64,000 nucleotides of DNA from Frigoribacterium sp. VKM Ac-2836 (GCF_013248995.1 NZ_JABRPK010000004.1:124001-188000); one strand, 5' to 3'. Positions 42,107 to 51,712 are shown, numbered from the stretch's first letter. The notes: a model not told the origin generated them from the letters alone. Numbers and translations: made by a program.

Positions 42107-43465
42107 ATGAACGGCCCTGTCTCCTTCCCCCTCGACGAGGTCGAGATCTCATTCCGCGCCACGGGCGACGCGCTCGTGAGGCGCACCGTCCTGCCCTTTG
42201 GCGTCCGAGTCCTGAGCGAGCGCATGCCCGGGGCTCGCAGCACGACCATCGGTCTCTGGGTGGCGGTCGGTTCTCGCGACGAGTCCGACGCCGAACGTGG
42301 CTCGACGCACTTCCTCGAACACCTCCTCTTCAAGGGCACGTCGATGCGCTCAGCCCTCGACATCGCGGTGTCGTTCGAGTCGGTGGGCGGCGAGCACAAC
42401 GCGGCCACCGCCAAGGAGTACACCTGCTACTACGCCAGGGTGCGCGACGTCGACCTCGATGACGCGATCGACGTGCTCACCGACATGGTGACCTCCTCGA
42501 CCCTCGATCCGCTCGAGTTCGAGACCGAGCGTGGCGTCATCCTCGAAGAGCTCGCCATGGCCGACGACGATCCCGCCGACATGGCCGGGGAGCGCCTCTT
42601 CGAGTCGGTCTTCGGCGATCACCCGCTCGGGCGTCCGATCGGCGGCTCGCCCGACAGCATCCGTGCTGCGACCCGTGACGACGTCGACCGGCACTACCGG
42701 GCGAACTACCGTCCCCAAGACCTCGTCGTGTCGATCGCCGGTGCCGTCGACCACGATCGTGCCCTCGACCGGTTGACGGCGGCACTCGATCGGGCCGGAT
42801 GGCCCACCGCCGCGGCGGCGCCCGTGCCTCGTCGCGACGACACGCCCGTCGAACTGGTCGCGGGCGAACCGCTGCAGGTGATCCGGCGACCCCTCGAGCA
42901 GGCCACCGTGCTCCTCGGCCTGCCGGGCATTTCCGTCGGCGACGACGCCCGACCCGCATTGGCCGTCCTCAACTCGGTGCTCGGCGGCGGAATGTCGTCC
43001 CGGCTGTTCCAAGAGATCCGTGAGCGCCGTGGTCTCGCCTACTCGGTCTACTCCTTCGCCCCGAGCTACTCGGACGCCGGTCTCTTCGGCCTCTACGCCG
43101 GGTGCACCCCTGCCAACGCCGGTGACGTCGCGCGTCTCATGCTCGACGAGCTCACCCGTCTCGCCACCGACGGCATCACCGACGACGAGCGCCGCCGGGC
43201 TCTCGGCCAACTCGGGGGCGCTGCGGCCCTCGCCCTCGAGGACAGCGACACCCGCATGAACCGCCTCGGTCGAGCCGAGATCTCGACGGGCGAGTTCGTC
43301 GACCTCGACACCTCACTCGGTCGGGTCGAGGCGGTGACGTCCGACGACGTGCGCTCGTTGGCCACCCGGCTGCTCTCCGGCCCGCTGTCCACCGTCGTCG
43401 TCGGCGAGGTCGACGAGACGACCTTCCCCGTCCCGACGGCGACGTCGGGTGCGATCCCTCGATGA
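42107..43465 (+). CDS. M16 family zinc metallopeptidase
   Basis: 452-residue insulinase/mitochondrial-processing-peptidase-like protease. The inverted zinc motif HxxEH is at His68-Glu71-His72 (HFLEHLLFKGT), with the distal Glu in the following helix (GVILEELAMADDD). Both half-domains are present. A homologue usually follows pnp in actinobacteria. A GTG directly before the ATG is an alternative start. Its last four bases overlap the next gene (ATGA). Confidence 0.9.
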   Translation: MNGPVSFPLDEVEISFRATGDALVRRTVLPFGVRVLSERMPGARSTTIGLWVAVGSRDESDAERGSTHFLEHLLFKGTSMRSALDIAVSFESVGGEHNAATAKEYTCYYARVRDVDLDDAIDVLTDMVTSSTLDPLEFETERGVILEELAMADDDPADMAGERLFESVFGDHPLGRPIGGSPDSIRAATRDDVDRHYRANYRPQDLVVSIAGAVDHDRALDRLTAALDRAGWPTAAAAPVPRRDDTPVELVAGEPLQVIRRPLEQATVLLGLPGISVGDDARPALAVLNSVLGGGMSSRLFQEIRERRGLAYSVYSFAPSYSDAGLFGLYAGCTPANAGDVARLMLDELTRLATDGITDDERRRALGQLGGAAALALEDSDTRMNRLGRAEISTGEFVDLDTSLGRVEAVTSDDVRSLATRLLSGPLSTVVVGEVDETTFPVPTATSGAIPR

Positions 43466-44082
43466 ACCAGGAGACGACGGTGTCCCACTACCTCTACCTC
43501 GTCCGGCACGGCGAACAGCAGGACGCCGAGCACGGGCTGCCCGACGGTCCCCTCAGCGAACGGGGCAAGCGCCAGGTGCGCCTCCTCGCCGAGCGCCTCG
43601 GCGGCGTCCCGTTCGACGCGGCCTGGCATTCCCCGCTCGAGCGTGCCGAAGAGACGGCTGCCATCATGACCGAGCGCATGCCGGCGCTCGAGTCGCAACC
43701 GTCGACCCTGTTGTTCGACTGCGTGCCGTCCGGGCCGACGCCCGACATGCCGTCGTCCTACAAGCCGTTCTTCGGCGGTGTGACCGACGAGCAGATCGAG
43801 GCCGGACAGGCACAGATGGCCGACGCCGTCGCCGAGTGGCTCACCCCGGCCCGAGAGGATCGTCACGACCTGCTCATGACGCACAACTTCGTGATCGGCT
43901 GGTTCGTCCGCGAGGTGTTCGGAGCTCCCGACTGGCGCTGGATGGGCGTCAACCAGGCCAACGCCGGGCTGACCATCATCCGGGTGCGATCGGCCAAACC
44001 GCCCGAACTCGTGACGCACAACGACCTCGGTCACCTTCCGGTCGAGCTCCGTACGGGGTTGCCCGTCGAACAGCCCTTCTGA
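43462..44082 (+). CDS. Histidine phosphatase family protein
   Basis: 206 residues, phosphoglycerate-mutase-like fold. The catalytic RHG is in YLVRHGEQQDAEHG (residues 14-16 region), with the second Arg in HSPLERAEETA and the second His in LLMTHNFVIGW. Translationally coupled to the M16 peptidase by a 4-base overlap. Substrate unknown; a co-factor-dependent mutase is unlikely given the sequence length and context. Confidence 0.85.
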   Translation: MNQETTVSHYLYLVRHGEQQDAEHGLPDGPLSERGKRQVRLLAERLGGVPFDAAWHSPLERAEETAAIMTERMPALESQPSTLLFDCVPSGPTPDMPSSYKPFFGGVTDEQIEAGQAQMADAVAEWLTPAREDRHDLLMTHNFVIGWFVREVFGAPDWRWMGVNQANAGLTIIRVRSAKPPELVTHNDLGHLPVELRTGLPVEQPF

Positions 44083-44104
44083 CGCCGACTGCCCCCCGGC
44101 CGGC

Positions 44105-44638
44105 TCATCGCCCGGCCGTGCCGGTCTCCGTTCCACCCGTGACGGCCTTGCCGTACCAGGTCGTGGCGTTGGGGTTCGCGTTGTAGGGCTCGATCGTCGT
44201 GTACCCCGCGCTGCGATAGAGGCCTCCGGCCGCCGCCAGGCTGTCGTTGGTGTCGAGCACGATCTCGTCGGCGCCGAACGCGGCCGCCCGGCGTTCGAGC
44301 TCGTCGAGCAATGCCCGGCCGAGCCCCTGTGCCCGACCGGTGGGACGCACGTAGAGGTGCTTGACCTCGTACCGCACCGCGCCCGAGGCCGAGGGCGCGA
44401 TGAGTCGGATGCCTCCGCACGCGCGAGGTCCGGACGCGGCGCCGGAGTCCGGGCCCGCCGGACCGTCGTCGACGACGACGAACACCCCGGTCGGTGGCAC
44501 GAACGCCGTCGCGTCGGGCAGGGTCGTCGTGTACCTGCCCTGGGCCGAGGGGAACGTGCTCTCACGCTCGGCGAAGTACTCGGTCAAAAGGGCAGCGGCG
44601 TCAGGGGAGGAGACGTCCGTCTCGCGGAACCGGGGCAT
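44105..44638 (-). CDS. GNAT family N-acetyltransferase
   Basis: 177 residues. The acetyl-CoA binding motif is in VKHLYVRPTGRAQGLGRALLDELERRA (R/Q-x-x-G-x-G/A type: RAQGLG). C-terminal YRSAGYTTIEPYNANPN completes the GNAT fold. Substrate unknown. Start ATG 44638 is chosen; ATG 44647 and GTG 44662 are in frame upstream. Convergent with the phosphatase, divergent from dapB. Confidence 0.82.
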   Translation of the reverse strand: MPRFRETDVSSPDAAALLTEYFAERESTFPSAQGRYTTTLPDATAFVPPTGVFVVVDDGPAGPDSGAASGPRACGGIRLIAPSASGAVRYEVKHLYVRPTGRAQGLGRALLDELERRAAAFGADEIVLDTNDSLAAAGGLYRSAGYTTIEPYNANPNATTWYGKAVTGGTETGTAGR

Positions 44639-44684
44639 GCCCACCATGGTAGGTCGCGGCACCGCCCCCGTCCGGTCGCCCCGG

Positions 44685-44690
44685 TAGGTT
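44685..44690 (+). promoter_or_regulatory. Leaderless-type -10 box of dapB
   Basis: TAGGTT, 7 bases before ATG 44698. Confidence 0.5.
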
Positions 44691-44697
44691 GGACGAC

Positions 44698-45432
44698 ATG
44701 ACTTCCCGCATCGCCGTGGTGGGAGCCACCGGCACCCTCGGCTCGTTCATCGTCGATCTCGTCGAGCGCACGCCGGGGCTCGAACTGCACGCCGGTCTGT
44801 CGTCGCGCGACGACCTGGACGACGTCCTCGGGGCCGACCTGGTCATCGACGTCACGCATCCCGCGGTCAGTCCTCGGATCGTCGAGCACGTCGTCCGCGC
44901 GGGCATCCCGGTCCTCGTCGGCACCTCGGGATACAACGCCGAGCGGCTGGCCCGGCTCTCGACGGTGGTCGCCGACGCGGCCGGTCCCGGAGTCCTGGTG
45001 GTGCCGAACTTCTCGATCGGTTCGGTGCTCGCGACGAGGTTCGCGACCCTGGCGGCTCGTTTCTACGAGTCGGTCGAGATCGTCGAGGCCCACCACGAGG
45101 GCAAGGTCGATTCGCCCTCGGGAACGGCGGTACGCACGGCCGAGCTCATCGCCGAGGCTCGTCGTGACCTCGGACCGGTGTCGGCTCCGCACGCCGACCA
45201 GCGGGCCAGGGGGCAGCAGGTGGCGAGCGTGCCGGTGCACAGCATGCGTCTCCGTGGCGTCGTCGCCAAGCAAGAGGTCGTGTTCGGGGGCGAAGGCGAG
45301 ACCCTCACGCTCACACACGACACGCTGTCGCAGCGTGCCTACGAGCAGGGCCTCCGCGTCGCGATAGCGGCTGCTCCACACATCACCGGGGTCGTCGTGG
45401 GCCTCGACGCCGTGCTCCCCCTCGAACCGTGA
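44698..45432 (+). CDS. dapB: 4-hydroxy-tetrahydrodipicolinate reductase
   Basis: 244 residues; NAD(P)H-dependent step in lysine/meso-diaminopimelate synthesis. N-terminal Rossmann loop VVGATGTLG, and the catalytic/substrate motif EAHHEGKVDSPSGTA with the His-His pair and Lys. Length matches actinobacterial DapB. dapA and dapF are also in this window, supporting the pathway. The next gene overlaps its stop (GTGA). Confidence 0.95.
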   Translation: MTSRIAVVGATGTLGSFIVDLVERTPGLELHAGLSSRDDLDDVLGADLVIDVTHPAVSPRIVEHVVRAGIPVLVGTSGYNAERLARLSTVVADAAGPGVLVVPNFSIGSVLATRFATLAARFYESVEIVEAHHEGKVDSPSGTAVRTAELIAEARRDLGPVSAPHADQRARGQQVASVPVHSMRLRGVVAKQEVVFGGEGETLTLTHDTLSQRAYEQGLRVAIAAAPHITGVVVGLDAVLPLEP

Positions 45433-45872
45433 AGGGGCGCACCGCGGCGCTGGTGATGGCGCTCCTGCTGCTGCTCTACGTCGCTCTGGTCGGCCAGAGG
45501 GCCGTCTTGTTCATGTCGACCGGCGAGCCCGTGGCGATCGCGCTCGGTGTCGCACTGCTCGTGCTTCCCCTCCTGGGTCTCTTCGCTCTGGTGGTCGAAC
45601 TGCGCTTCGGTCTGCGCACCCAAGAGATCGTCCGTCAGCTCACGGCCGAGGGCGGATTGCCGGTGGACGACGTGCCGCGCCGCGCCTCCGGTCGGTACGA
45701 CCGCGAGGCGGCGGACGCCGCGTTCCCTGCGTACAAAGAGGCCGTCGAGTCCGCCCCCGACGACTGGCGCGCATGGTTCCGGCTCGGTCTGGCCTACGAC
45801 GCCTGCGGCGATCGTCGGCGGGCCCGGCAGGCCCTCCGCTGGGCCGTCAAGCTGCGGCGCGAGACGACCTGA
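45429..45872 (+). CDS. Membrane protein with TPR-like C-terminus
   Basis: 147 residues: two membrane helices (residues 5-25 and 35-58) then a soluble tail with a single tetratricopeptide-like repeat (DWRAWFRLGLAYDACGDRRRARQALRWAVKL). Start GTG 45429 overlaps the dapB stop by four bases, so it is co-expressed with dapB. A protein of this kind often follows dapB in related genera; role unknown. Confidence 0.75.
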   Translation: MKGRTAALVMALLLLLYVALVGQRAVLFMSTGEPVAIALGVALLVLPLLGLFALVVELRFGLRTQEIVRQLTAEGGLPVDDVPRRASGRYDREAADAAFPAYKEAVESAPDDWRAWFRLGLAYDACGDRRRARQALRWAVKLRRETT

Positions 45873-45899
45873 ATCGACGGGGTCGGGTGCGGCGGACGG

Positions 45900-46805
45900 T
45901 CAGAGGGCGTCGACGAACGCCGACAGGGCGTCCTCGACCGTCCGGTGTCGGAACACGAAGCCGTCGCGTTCGAGGGCCTCGGGCACGACCTGCTGACTGG
46001 GCAGCAGCATCTCCCGGCCGGCTTCTTGCATGGCCGTCGAGATGACGACCTCGGGCACGCCCAACAAGTAGGGGCGGTGCAGGTCAGAGGCCAGGGTCCG
46101 CGTGACGAGGTCGCTCGTCGCCGGTGTGGGCCCGACCAGGTTCACGGGTCCCGCCACGGACGACGTGAGAAGATGCACGATCGCGGCGGCTTCGTCATGC
46201 AGGCTGATCCAGGGCCAGAACTGGTCGCCGGTGCCGAGTCGTGAACCGAACCCCAGCTTGGTCAGGGGCAGCAGCGGCTTGAGCGCGCCTCCTCCGGGTC
46301 CGATCACGATCCCGGTCCGCAGCGTGACCACGCGTGTGGCCTCCGGGGCCTTGTCGGCGGCGGCCTCCCAGGCGACGACGACGTCGCTGAGGAACCCCTC
46401 GCCCCGGCCGCTCGCCTCGGTCAACCGCTCGCCGGGACGGTCGCCGTAGACGCCGACGGCCGAGCCGCTGAGGAACGTCGCGGGTGCCTTCGAAGCCGCC
46501 CTCATGCCGTCGACCAGCGTCGACGTCGCGGCCAGGCGTGACTCGAGGATGTCGCGCTTGTACCCGGCCGTCCACGGCAGACGACCCAAGGAGGCGCCGG
46601 CCAGGTTCACGACGGCGTCCGCGCGGGCGATCAGGTCGTGGTCGACGATGCCGGCACTCGGGACCCAGGTGTACTCGTCCTCGGCGCGGGGTTCGTGACG
46701 GACCAGGGAGAGCGGACGGTGGCCGGCCGCACGCAGCTGGCGGGTCAGTTCGGACCCGATCATGCCGCTGGCGCCGGAGATCAGGACGGTGAGTGCGTCG
46801 GTCAT
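45900..46805 (-). CDS. TIGR01777-type epimerase (DUF1731)
   Basis: 301-residue short-chain-dehydrogenase-like protein. N-terminal ISGASGMIGSEL is the dinucleotide-binding loop; DAVVNLAGASLGRLPWTAGYKRDILESR and LSGSAVGVYGDR are hallmarks of the TIGR01777 family, with the DUF1731 helical C-terminus (PEVVISTAMQEAGREMLLPSQQVVPEAL, in parts). Substrate unknown; distantly linked to cell-division inhibitor SulA-annotated proteins in older databases, which is not a proven role. A dispersed repeat copy lies inside. Confidence 0.85.
   Translation of the reverse strand: MTDALTVLISGASGMIGSELTRQLRAAGHRPLSLVRHEPRAEDEYTWVPSAGIVDHDLIARADAVVNLAGASLGRLPWTAGYKRDILESRLAATSTLVDGMRAASKAPATFLSGSAVGVYGDRPGERLTEASGRGEGFLSDVVVAWEAAADKAPEATRVVTLRTGIVIGPGGGALKPLLPLTKLGFGSRLGTGDQFWPWISLHDEAAAIVHLLTSSVAGPVNLVGPTPATSDLVTRTLASDLHRPYLLGVPEVVISTAMQEAGREMLLPSQQVVPEALERDGFVFRHRTVEDALSAFVDAL
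46284..46293 (-). repeat. Dispersed repeat copy inside the TIGR01777 epimerase gene
   Basis: Exact CGCGCCTCCT on the + strand; coding strand reads Gly-Gly-Gly-Ala. One of only two exact copies beyond 35 kb. Confidence 0.7.
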
Positions 46806-46883
46806 GGGGACACCGTATTCCGGCCCGCTGGGGGAGCGGCCGCCGGACCGTCGCGGTCTTCTCCTCGACCTGGCCTGCCGAGG

Positions 46884-46889
46884 TAGAGT
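46884..46889 (+). promoter_or_regulatory. Leaderless-type -10 box of thyX
   Basis: TAGAGT, 7 bases before GTG 46897. Confidence 0.5.
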
Positions 46890-46896
46890 CGACGCC

Positions 46897-47664
46897 GTGT
46901 CCGAGACCGAAGCCAACCCCGCCGTGACCTCCTCCAAGACCCCCGAGTTCCGCTCCGACGTCACCGTCGAGCTCGTCCGCTCGAGTGCCCACGACTCCGA
47001 CGTGTTGTTCGCGGCGCGCGTCTCGACCATGGGCGAGTTGACCCTCGACGGCGCGCAGGCGTCGGCCGACGGTGCCCAGGCGACCAAGGGCGCCGGTCTG
47101 ATCAACTACCTGATGCGCGACCGCCACGGCTCGCCGTTCGAGCACAACTCGATGACCTTCTACGTGCAGGCGCCGATCTTCGTGTTCCGCGAGTTCATGC
47201 GGCATCGCATGGCCAGCTACAACGAAGAAAGCGGGCGCTACCGCGAGCTCAACCCCGTCTTCTACGTACCCGCCGCGACCCGCAACCTGCAGCAGGTCGG
47301 CAAGCCCGGCGCCTACGACTTCCTGCCCGGCACGCCCGAGCAGTCCGCTCTCGTCGACGAGGCCACCCGAGCCGCCTCGACCCAGGCGTTCGAGGCCTAC
47401 CAGCGCATGCTCGACGCCGGCATCGCGCGCGAGGTCGCCCGCATCGTCCTGCCGTTGAACATCTACTCGTCCATGTACGTGACGGTCAACGCCCGGTCGT
47501 TGATGAACTTCCTCAGTCTGAGGACGAAGCGTGAGGGCACGCACTTCCCGTCGTTCCCGCAGCGCGAGATCGAGATGTGCGCCGAGAAGATGGAAGACCT
47601 CTGGGCCGAGCTCATGCCCCTGACCTACGCGGCCTTCGGGGCGAACGGGCGCGTCGCCCCCTGA
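46897..47664 (+). CDS. thyX: Flavin-dependent thymidylate synthase
   Basis: 255 residues; FAD-dependent methylation of dUMP to dTMP using methylenetetrahydrofolate and NADPH. The ThyX motif RHRMASYNEESGRY (from residue 102) is intact. Length matches mycobacterial ThyX (about 250). It is followed by dapA as in many actinobacteria. Start GTG 46897 with a leaderless-type promoter. Confidence 0.95.
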   Translation: MSETEANPAVTSSKTPEFRSDVTVELVRSSAHDSDVLFAARVSTMGELTLDGAQASADGAQATKGAGLINYLMRDRHGSPFEHNSMTFYVQAPIFVFREFMRHRMASYNEESGRYRELNPVFYVPAATRNLQQVGKPGAYDFLPGTPEQSALVDEATRAASTQAFEAYQRMLDAGIAREVARIVLPLNIYSSMYVTVNARSLMNFLSLRTKREGTHFPSFPQREIEMCAEKMEDLWAELMPLTYAAFGANGRVAP

Positions 47665-47744
47665 CGCCCGTCCTCGGGAGGGCCCCCGCGCCTCCCGGCC
47701 GGGGTGTCGAAGGCCCTTCGGGGGGCCGGCCCGACGCGAGACAG

Positions 47745-47750
47745 TACGCT
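47745..47750 (+). promoter_or_regulatory. Leaderless-type -10 box of dapA
   Basis: TACGCT, 7 bases before GTG 47758. A weak repeat-like CGCGCCTCCCGG sits upstream near 47688-47699. Confidence 0.5.
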
Positions 47751-47757
47751 GGAGGGC

Positions 47758-48735
47758 GTGTCGAACATCAACAACCCCTTCGGTCAGGTCCTCGTCGCCC
47801 TCGTGACGCCGTTCACCGCTGACGGCGAGGTCGACTGGCCGGCCGTCGAGAAGCACATCGACGACTGCATCAGCGCAGGGGCCGACGGCATCGTCGTCAC
47901 CGGAACCACCGGCGAGACCAGCACGCTCACCGACCCCGAGAAGCTCCGTCTGGTCGAGGTGGGCAAGTCGGTTGCCGCCGGTCGGGCCAAGATCATCACG
48001 GGCGGCGGGTCGAACGAGACCGCACACGCCATCCAGCTCTACAAGGCGAGCGAGAAGGCCGGCGCCGATGGCGTCATGATCGTCACGCCGTACTACAACA
48101 AGCCCACGCAGGCCGGTGTGCTGACCCACTTCCGCATGATCGCCGACGCGACCGACCTGCCGGTCATCCTGTACGACATCCCCGGCCGCACCGGCATCCC
48201 GATCAAGTACGAGACGTTGCTGCGTGCCGCCAAGCACCCGAACATCGTCGCCGTGAAGGACGCCAAGGGCGACTTCGCCGAAGTCAGCCGCGTCCTCAAC
48301 CAGACCGACCTGCTCTACTTCTCGGGCGACGACGCGAACGTGCTGCCGCACCTCGCCATCGGCGCCTCGGGCCTGATCGGCGTCACCGCGAACATCGCCG
48401 CGGCGCCCTACCGAACCATCGTCGACGCCGTGAACGCGGGCGACCTGCACACGGCGACCGAGGCGCACCAGATGCTCGAGCCTCTCGTCCGCGCTGTCAT
48501 GACCCACGTGCCCGGCACCGTCGCGGCGAAGTACATCCTGCACGGCCTCGGTCGCATCTCGAGCCCGCGGGTCCGCCTTCCGCTGGTGGGCCCCGAAGAC
48601 AGCGAGGCCGCCCTGATCGAAGACGAGCTGTCGCACGTCGGCTCCATCCCCGGTCTCGACCTCGGCCGCTTCCGGCCCGACCGCAACGCCGCTGCCGGTG
48701 GTGCACTGCCCAAGGTGCACGGCACGACACGCTGA
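47758..48735 (+). CDS. dapA: 4-hydroxy-tetrahydrodipicolinate synthase
   Basis: 325 residues; condenses pyruvate with aspartate semialdehyde in lysine/DAP synthesis. TIM-barrel markers: VTGTTGETSTL, TPYYNKPTQAG with the catalytic Tyr, YDIPGRTGIP, and the Schiff-base Lys in VAVKDAKGD. C-terminus slightly longer than usual (GRFRPDRNAAAGG). rnj follows 83 bases later, the standard dapA-rnj order of actinobacteria. Confidence 0.95.
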   Translation: MSNINNPFGQVLVALVTPFTADGEVDWPAVEKHIDDCISAGADGIVVTGTTGETSTLTDPEKLRLVEVGKSVAAGRAKIITGGGSNETAHAIQLYKASEKAGADGVMIVTPYYNKPTQAGVLTHFRMIADATDLPVILYDIPGRTGIPIKYETLLRAAKHPNIVAVKDAKGDFAEVSRVLNQTDLLYFSGDDANVLPHLAIGASGLIGVTANIAAAPYRTIVDAVNAGDLHTATEAHQMLEPLVRAVMTHVPGTVAAKYILHGLGRISSPRVRLPLVGPEDSEAALIEDELSHVGSIPGLDLGRFRPDRNAAAGGALPKVHGTTR

Positions 48736-48818
48736 CCTCCTGATTCCCGCCGACGACGACGCCGGCCACAGACCTCCCGCACACCGGGGCACGAGCCCCA
48801 CCTCAACCGAAGGACCAG

Positions 48819-50495
48819 ATGCCCACGACAATCCACGCTCCCCGAGATCTCGCCCCCGGCACGCTCCGCGTGATCCCCGTCGGCGGACTCGGCGAGATCG
48901 GCCGCAACATGACGGTCTACGAGATCGACGGCAAGCTGCTGATCGTCGACTGCGGCGTGCTCTTCCCCGAAGAGCACCAGCCCGGAGTCGACCTGATCCT
49001 GCCCGACTTCTCACCGATCCGCGATCGCCTCGACGACATCCTGGCCGTCGTGCTCACGCACGGTCACGAAGACCACATCGGCGCCGTGCCCTACCTGCTG
49101 CGTCTGCGCAAGGACATCCCGCTGATCGGTTCGCAGCTGACGCTCGCGCTCATCGAGGCGAAGCTCAAAGAGCACCGGATCACCCCCTACACGCTCGCCG
49201 TGAAAGAGGGCGGGCGTGAGTCCCTCGGGCCGTACGACCTCGAGTTCATCGCGGTGAACCACTCGATCCCGGACGCCCTCGCGGTCGCCATCCGCACCTC
49301 GGCGGGCACCGTTCTGCACACCGGCGACTTCAAGATGGACCAGTTGCCGCTCGACGACCGCATCACCGACCTGCGTGCGTTCGCTCGCCTCGGTGAAGAG
49401 GGCGTCGACCTGTTCCTGCCCGACTCGACGAACGCCGACGTGCCCGGGTTCACGGCACTCGAACGTGACATCGGGCCCGTGCTCGACGACGTCATCCGCC
49501 GGGCTCCCCGCCGCGTGGTCGTCGCGAGCTTCTCCAGCCACGTGCACCGCGTCCAGCAGGTGCTCGACGCCGCGCACGCCAACGGGCGTCGCGTCGCGTT
49601 CATGGGGCGCTCGATGGTCCGCAACATGGGTATCGCGGCCGACCTGGGCTACCTCAAGGTGCCGGACGGGGTCCTGATCGACGCCAAGAAGGCCAAAGAC
49701 CTGCCCGACGACCGCATCGTGTACATGAGCACGGGATCACAGGGCGAGCCGATGGCCGTCCTCGCCCGCATGGCGAACCTCGAACACCAGATCGAGATCG
49801 GCGCCGACGACACGATCATCCTCGCGTCGAGCTTGATCCCCGGCAACGAGAACGCGGTCTACCGAGTCATCGACGGTCTCACGAAGCTCGGGGCCAAGGT
49901 CGTCCACAAGGGCAATGCCAAGGTGCACGTCTCGGGCCACGCCTCGGCCGGCGAGTTGCTCTACTGCTACAACATCCTCCGGCCGAAGAACGTCATGCCC
50001 GTCCACGGCGAGCACCGTCACCTCTATGCGAACGCGGCGCTGGCCGTTCGGACCGGCGTGCCGCAGAAGAACACCATCCTGGGTGAGGACGGCATCGTCG
50101 TCGATCTGCGCGACGGCGTCGCGAAGGTCGTCGGGCAGCTCGACATCGGCTACGTCTACGTCGACGGCTCGACCGTCGGCGAGATCACCGACGCCGACCT
50201 GAAGGACCGTCGCATCCTCAGCGAAGAAGGCTTCATCTCGGTCTTCATCGCCATGGACGCGTCCACGGGCCGTGTCGTCGTCGGGCCCGAGATCCAGTCG
50301 CGCGGATTCGCCGAGGACGAGAGGGTCTTCGACGCCGTCAAACCGAAGATCATCGCCGCCCTCACCGAGGCCGCCGAGAACGGCACGCGCGACACGCACG
50401 CCTTCAGCCAGGTCGTACGTCGCACGGTCGGCCGCTGGGTCAACACGCAGCACCGTCGTCGTCCGATGATCGTGCCGGTGGTCATCAGCGCCTGA
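48819..50495 (+). CDS. rnj: Ribonuclease J
   Basis: 558-residue metallo-beta-lactamase/beta-CASP ribonuclease with 5'-3' exo- and endonuclease activity. Zinc motif HGHEDH (81-86), further ligand His in NHSIPDA and Asp/His in LHTGDFKMD; beta-CASP motifs FSSHVHR and SGHAS. C-terminal domain completes the protein. Length matches actinobacterial RNase J (about 558). It acts with pnp in mRNA turnover. Confidence 0.95.
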   Translation: MPTTIHAPRDLAPGTLRVIPVGGLGEIGRNMTVYEIDGKLLIVDCGVLFPEEHQPGVDLILPDFSPIRDRLDDILAVVLTHGHEDHIGAVPYLLRLRKDIPLIGSQLTLALIEAKLKEHRITPYTLAVKEGGRESLGPYDLEFIAVNHSIPDALAVAIRTSAGTVLHTGDFKMDQLPLDDRITDLRAFARLGEEGVDLFLPDSTNADVPGFTALERDIGPVLDDVIRRAPRRVVVASFSSHVHRVQQVLDAAHANGRRVAFMGRSMVRNMGIAADLGYLKVPDGVLIDAKKAKDLPDDRIVYMSTGSQGEPMAVLARMANLEHQIEIGADDTIILASSLIPGNENAVYRVIDGLTKLGAKVVHKGNAKVHVSGHASAGELLYCYNILRPKNVMPVHGEHRHLYANAALAVRTGVPQKNTILGEDGIVVDLRDGVAKVVGQLDIGYVYVDGSTVGEITDADLKDRRILSEEGFISVFIAMDASTGRVVVGPEIQSRGFAEDERVFDAVKPKIIAALTEAAENGTRDTHAFSQVVRRTVGRWVNTQHRRRPMIVPVVISA

Positions 50496-50507
50496 GACAC
50501 GCAGGCT

Positions 50508-50551
50508 CACGACGACGGCCCGCGGGGGAGACTCCGCGGGCCGTCGTCGTG
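50508..50551 (+). terminator. rnj terminator
   Basis: Perfect 18-base arms (50508-50525 and 50534-50551) with an 8-base loop, 12 bases after the rnj stop. A strong hairpin separating rnj from the MacAB-like operon. Confidence 0.85.
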
Positions 50552-50644
50552 TCCGTCCGGATGGGCGGCTCCGCGGAGCGCGGCGAGAAGAAATACGGCT
50601 CCCGGTCATCCTCAGGGGTGAGGCGGCGGTGTCCGGGGTCTCAC

Positions 50645-50650
50645 TACGCT
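50645..50650 (+). promoter_or_regulatory. -10 box of the MacAB-like operon
   Basis: TACGCT. The palindrome at 50651-50673 starts at the next base, so a bound repressor would cover the transcription start. Confidence 0.5.
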
Positions 50651-50673
50651 GATGTCTGACACGTCAGTACATC
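50651..50673. promoter_or_regulatory. Operator-like inverted repeat in the MacAB-operon promoter
   Basis: GATGTCTGAC, AC centre, then GTCAG-T-ACATC: a 10-bp stem with a one-base bulge (arms 50651-50660 and 50663-50673). Directly after the -10 box; suits a repressor site or a 5' mRNA hairpin. No regulator gene is adjacent. Confidence 0.5.
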
Positions 50674-50687
50674 GACCGGGGGTAGCC

Positions 50688-51712
50688 GTGCGCATCGCCA
50701 AAGTCTGGGTCTTCCCGATCCTCCGCATCCTGATCTTCGTCGCCATCGCGGCGGCACTCGTAAAGCTCGCGTTCTTCGCGGTACCTGCGGCCGGCGATGA
50801 CACGGTCGCCGTCCCGACCGGCGAACTCGTCGAACCGCAGGTCGCCGTCGCCGTCGGCACGATCACCAACGACGTGGTCGTCGACGCCACGGTTGTGGCC
50901 GACCCCGCGACACCCGTACCCGCGACGCTCGCGGGCACGGTCACCGGCGTAGACGTCGTCAAAGGGCAGGCGGTCGCTGCGGGGGACCGGCTCGCCACCC
51001 TCCGGTCCGAGACACCGCAAGAGCCGCTCGTGGCCGCCGACGGCACGGTGACAGAACGCAAGCCGATCGTCAAGACGGCAGTCATCACGGCACCCGTCGC
51101 AGGGACTGTCACATCGGTGGCCGTCATCAAAGACCAGACGGTCGTCGTGGGCGACGCGGTCGCGCAGGTCGCGCCTCCCACGTTCCACGTGACGGGCTCC
51201 CTCGCCGCGGCCCAGCTGTATCGGCTCGTCAGTCGGCCGACCGAGGGTTCCGTCTCGATCACCGGAGGGCCGGCACCCTTCCCGTGCACGGCGCTCAGCG
51301 TCGGGGGCAGCCCCGCCGCGCCCACCGGAACGGACGGCGGCGCGGACGCCACCTCCACCCCGGCGGGGGACTCCTCGGGTCAGAGCGTCTCCTGCGTCGT
51401 CCCGGGCGACGTCACCGTGTTCGGCGGTCTCGCCGCCAAGCTGACGATCCCGGCAGGAGTAGCCACCGACGTGCTCACCGTGCCCCTCACCGCCGTCGAG
51501 GGCGCCGCGGGCAAGGGTGTCGTCTCGGTCGTCGGGGCCGACGGTTCCGCCGAGAAACGCGAGGTCACGCTCGGCATCAACGACGGCACGACCGTCGAGG
51601 TCACGGACGGTCTGGCCGAGGGCGACCTGGTGCTCGAGTTCGTCCCGGGGGCCGCCGCGGCGCCGCAGGGCGACTGCGTCGACCCCGCCACGGGTGCGGA
51701 CCTCTGCAGCTG

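Noticed and set aside
43462-44082. Phosphoglycerate mutase (glycolytic) annotation
   Set aside because: Shares the RHG fold but is shorter and in an M16 peptidase operon; only family-level naming is justified.
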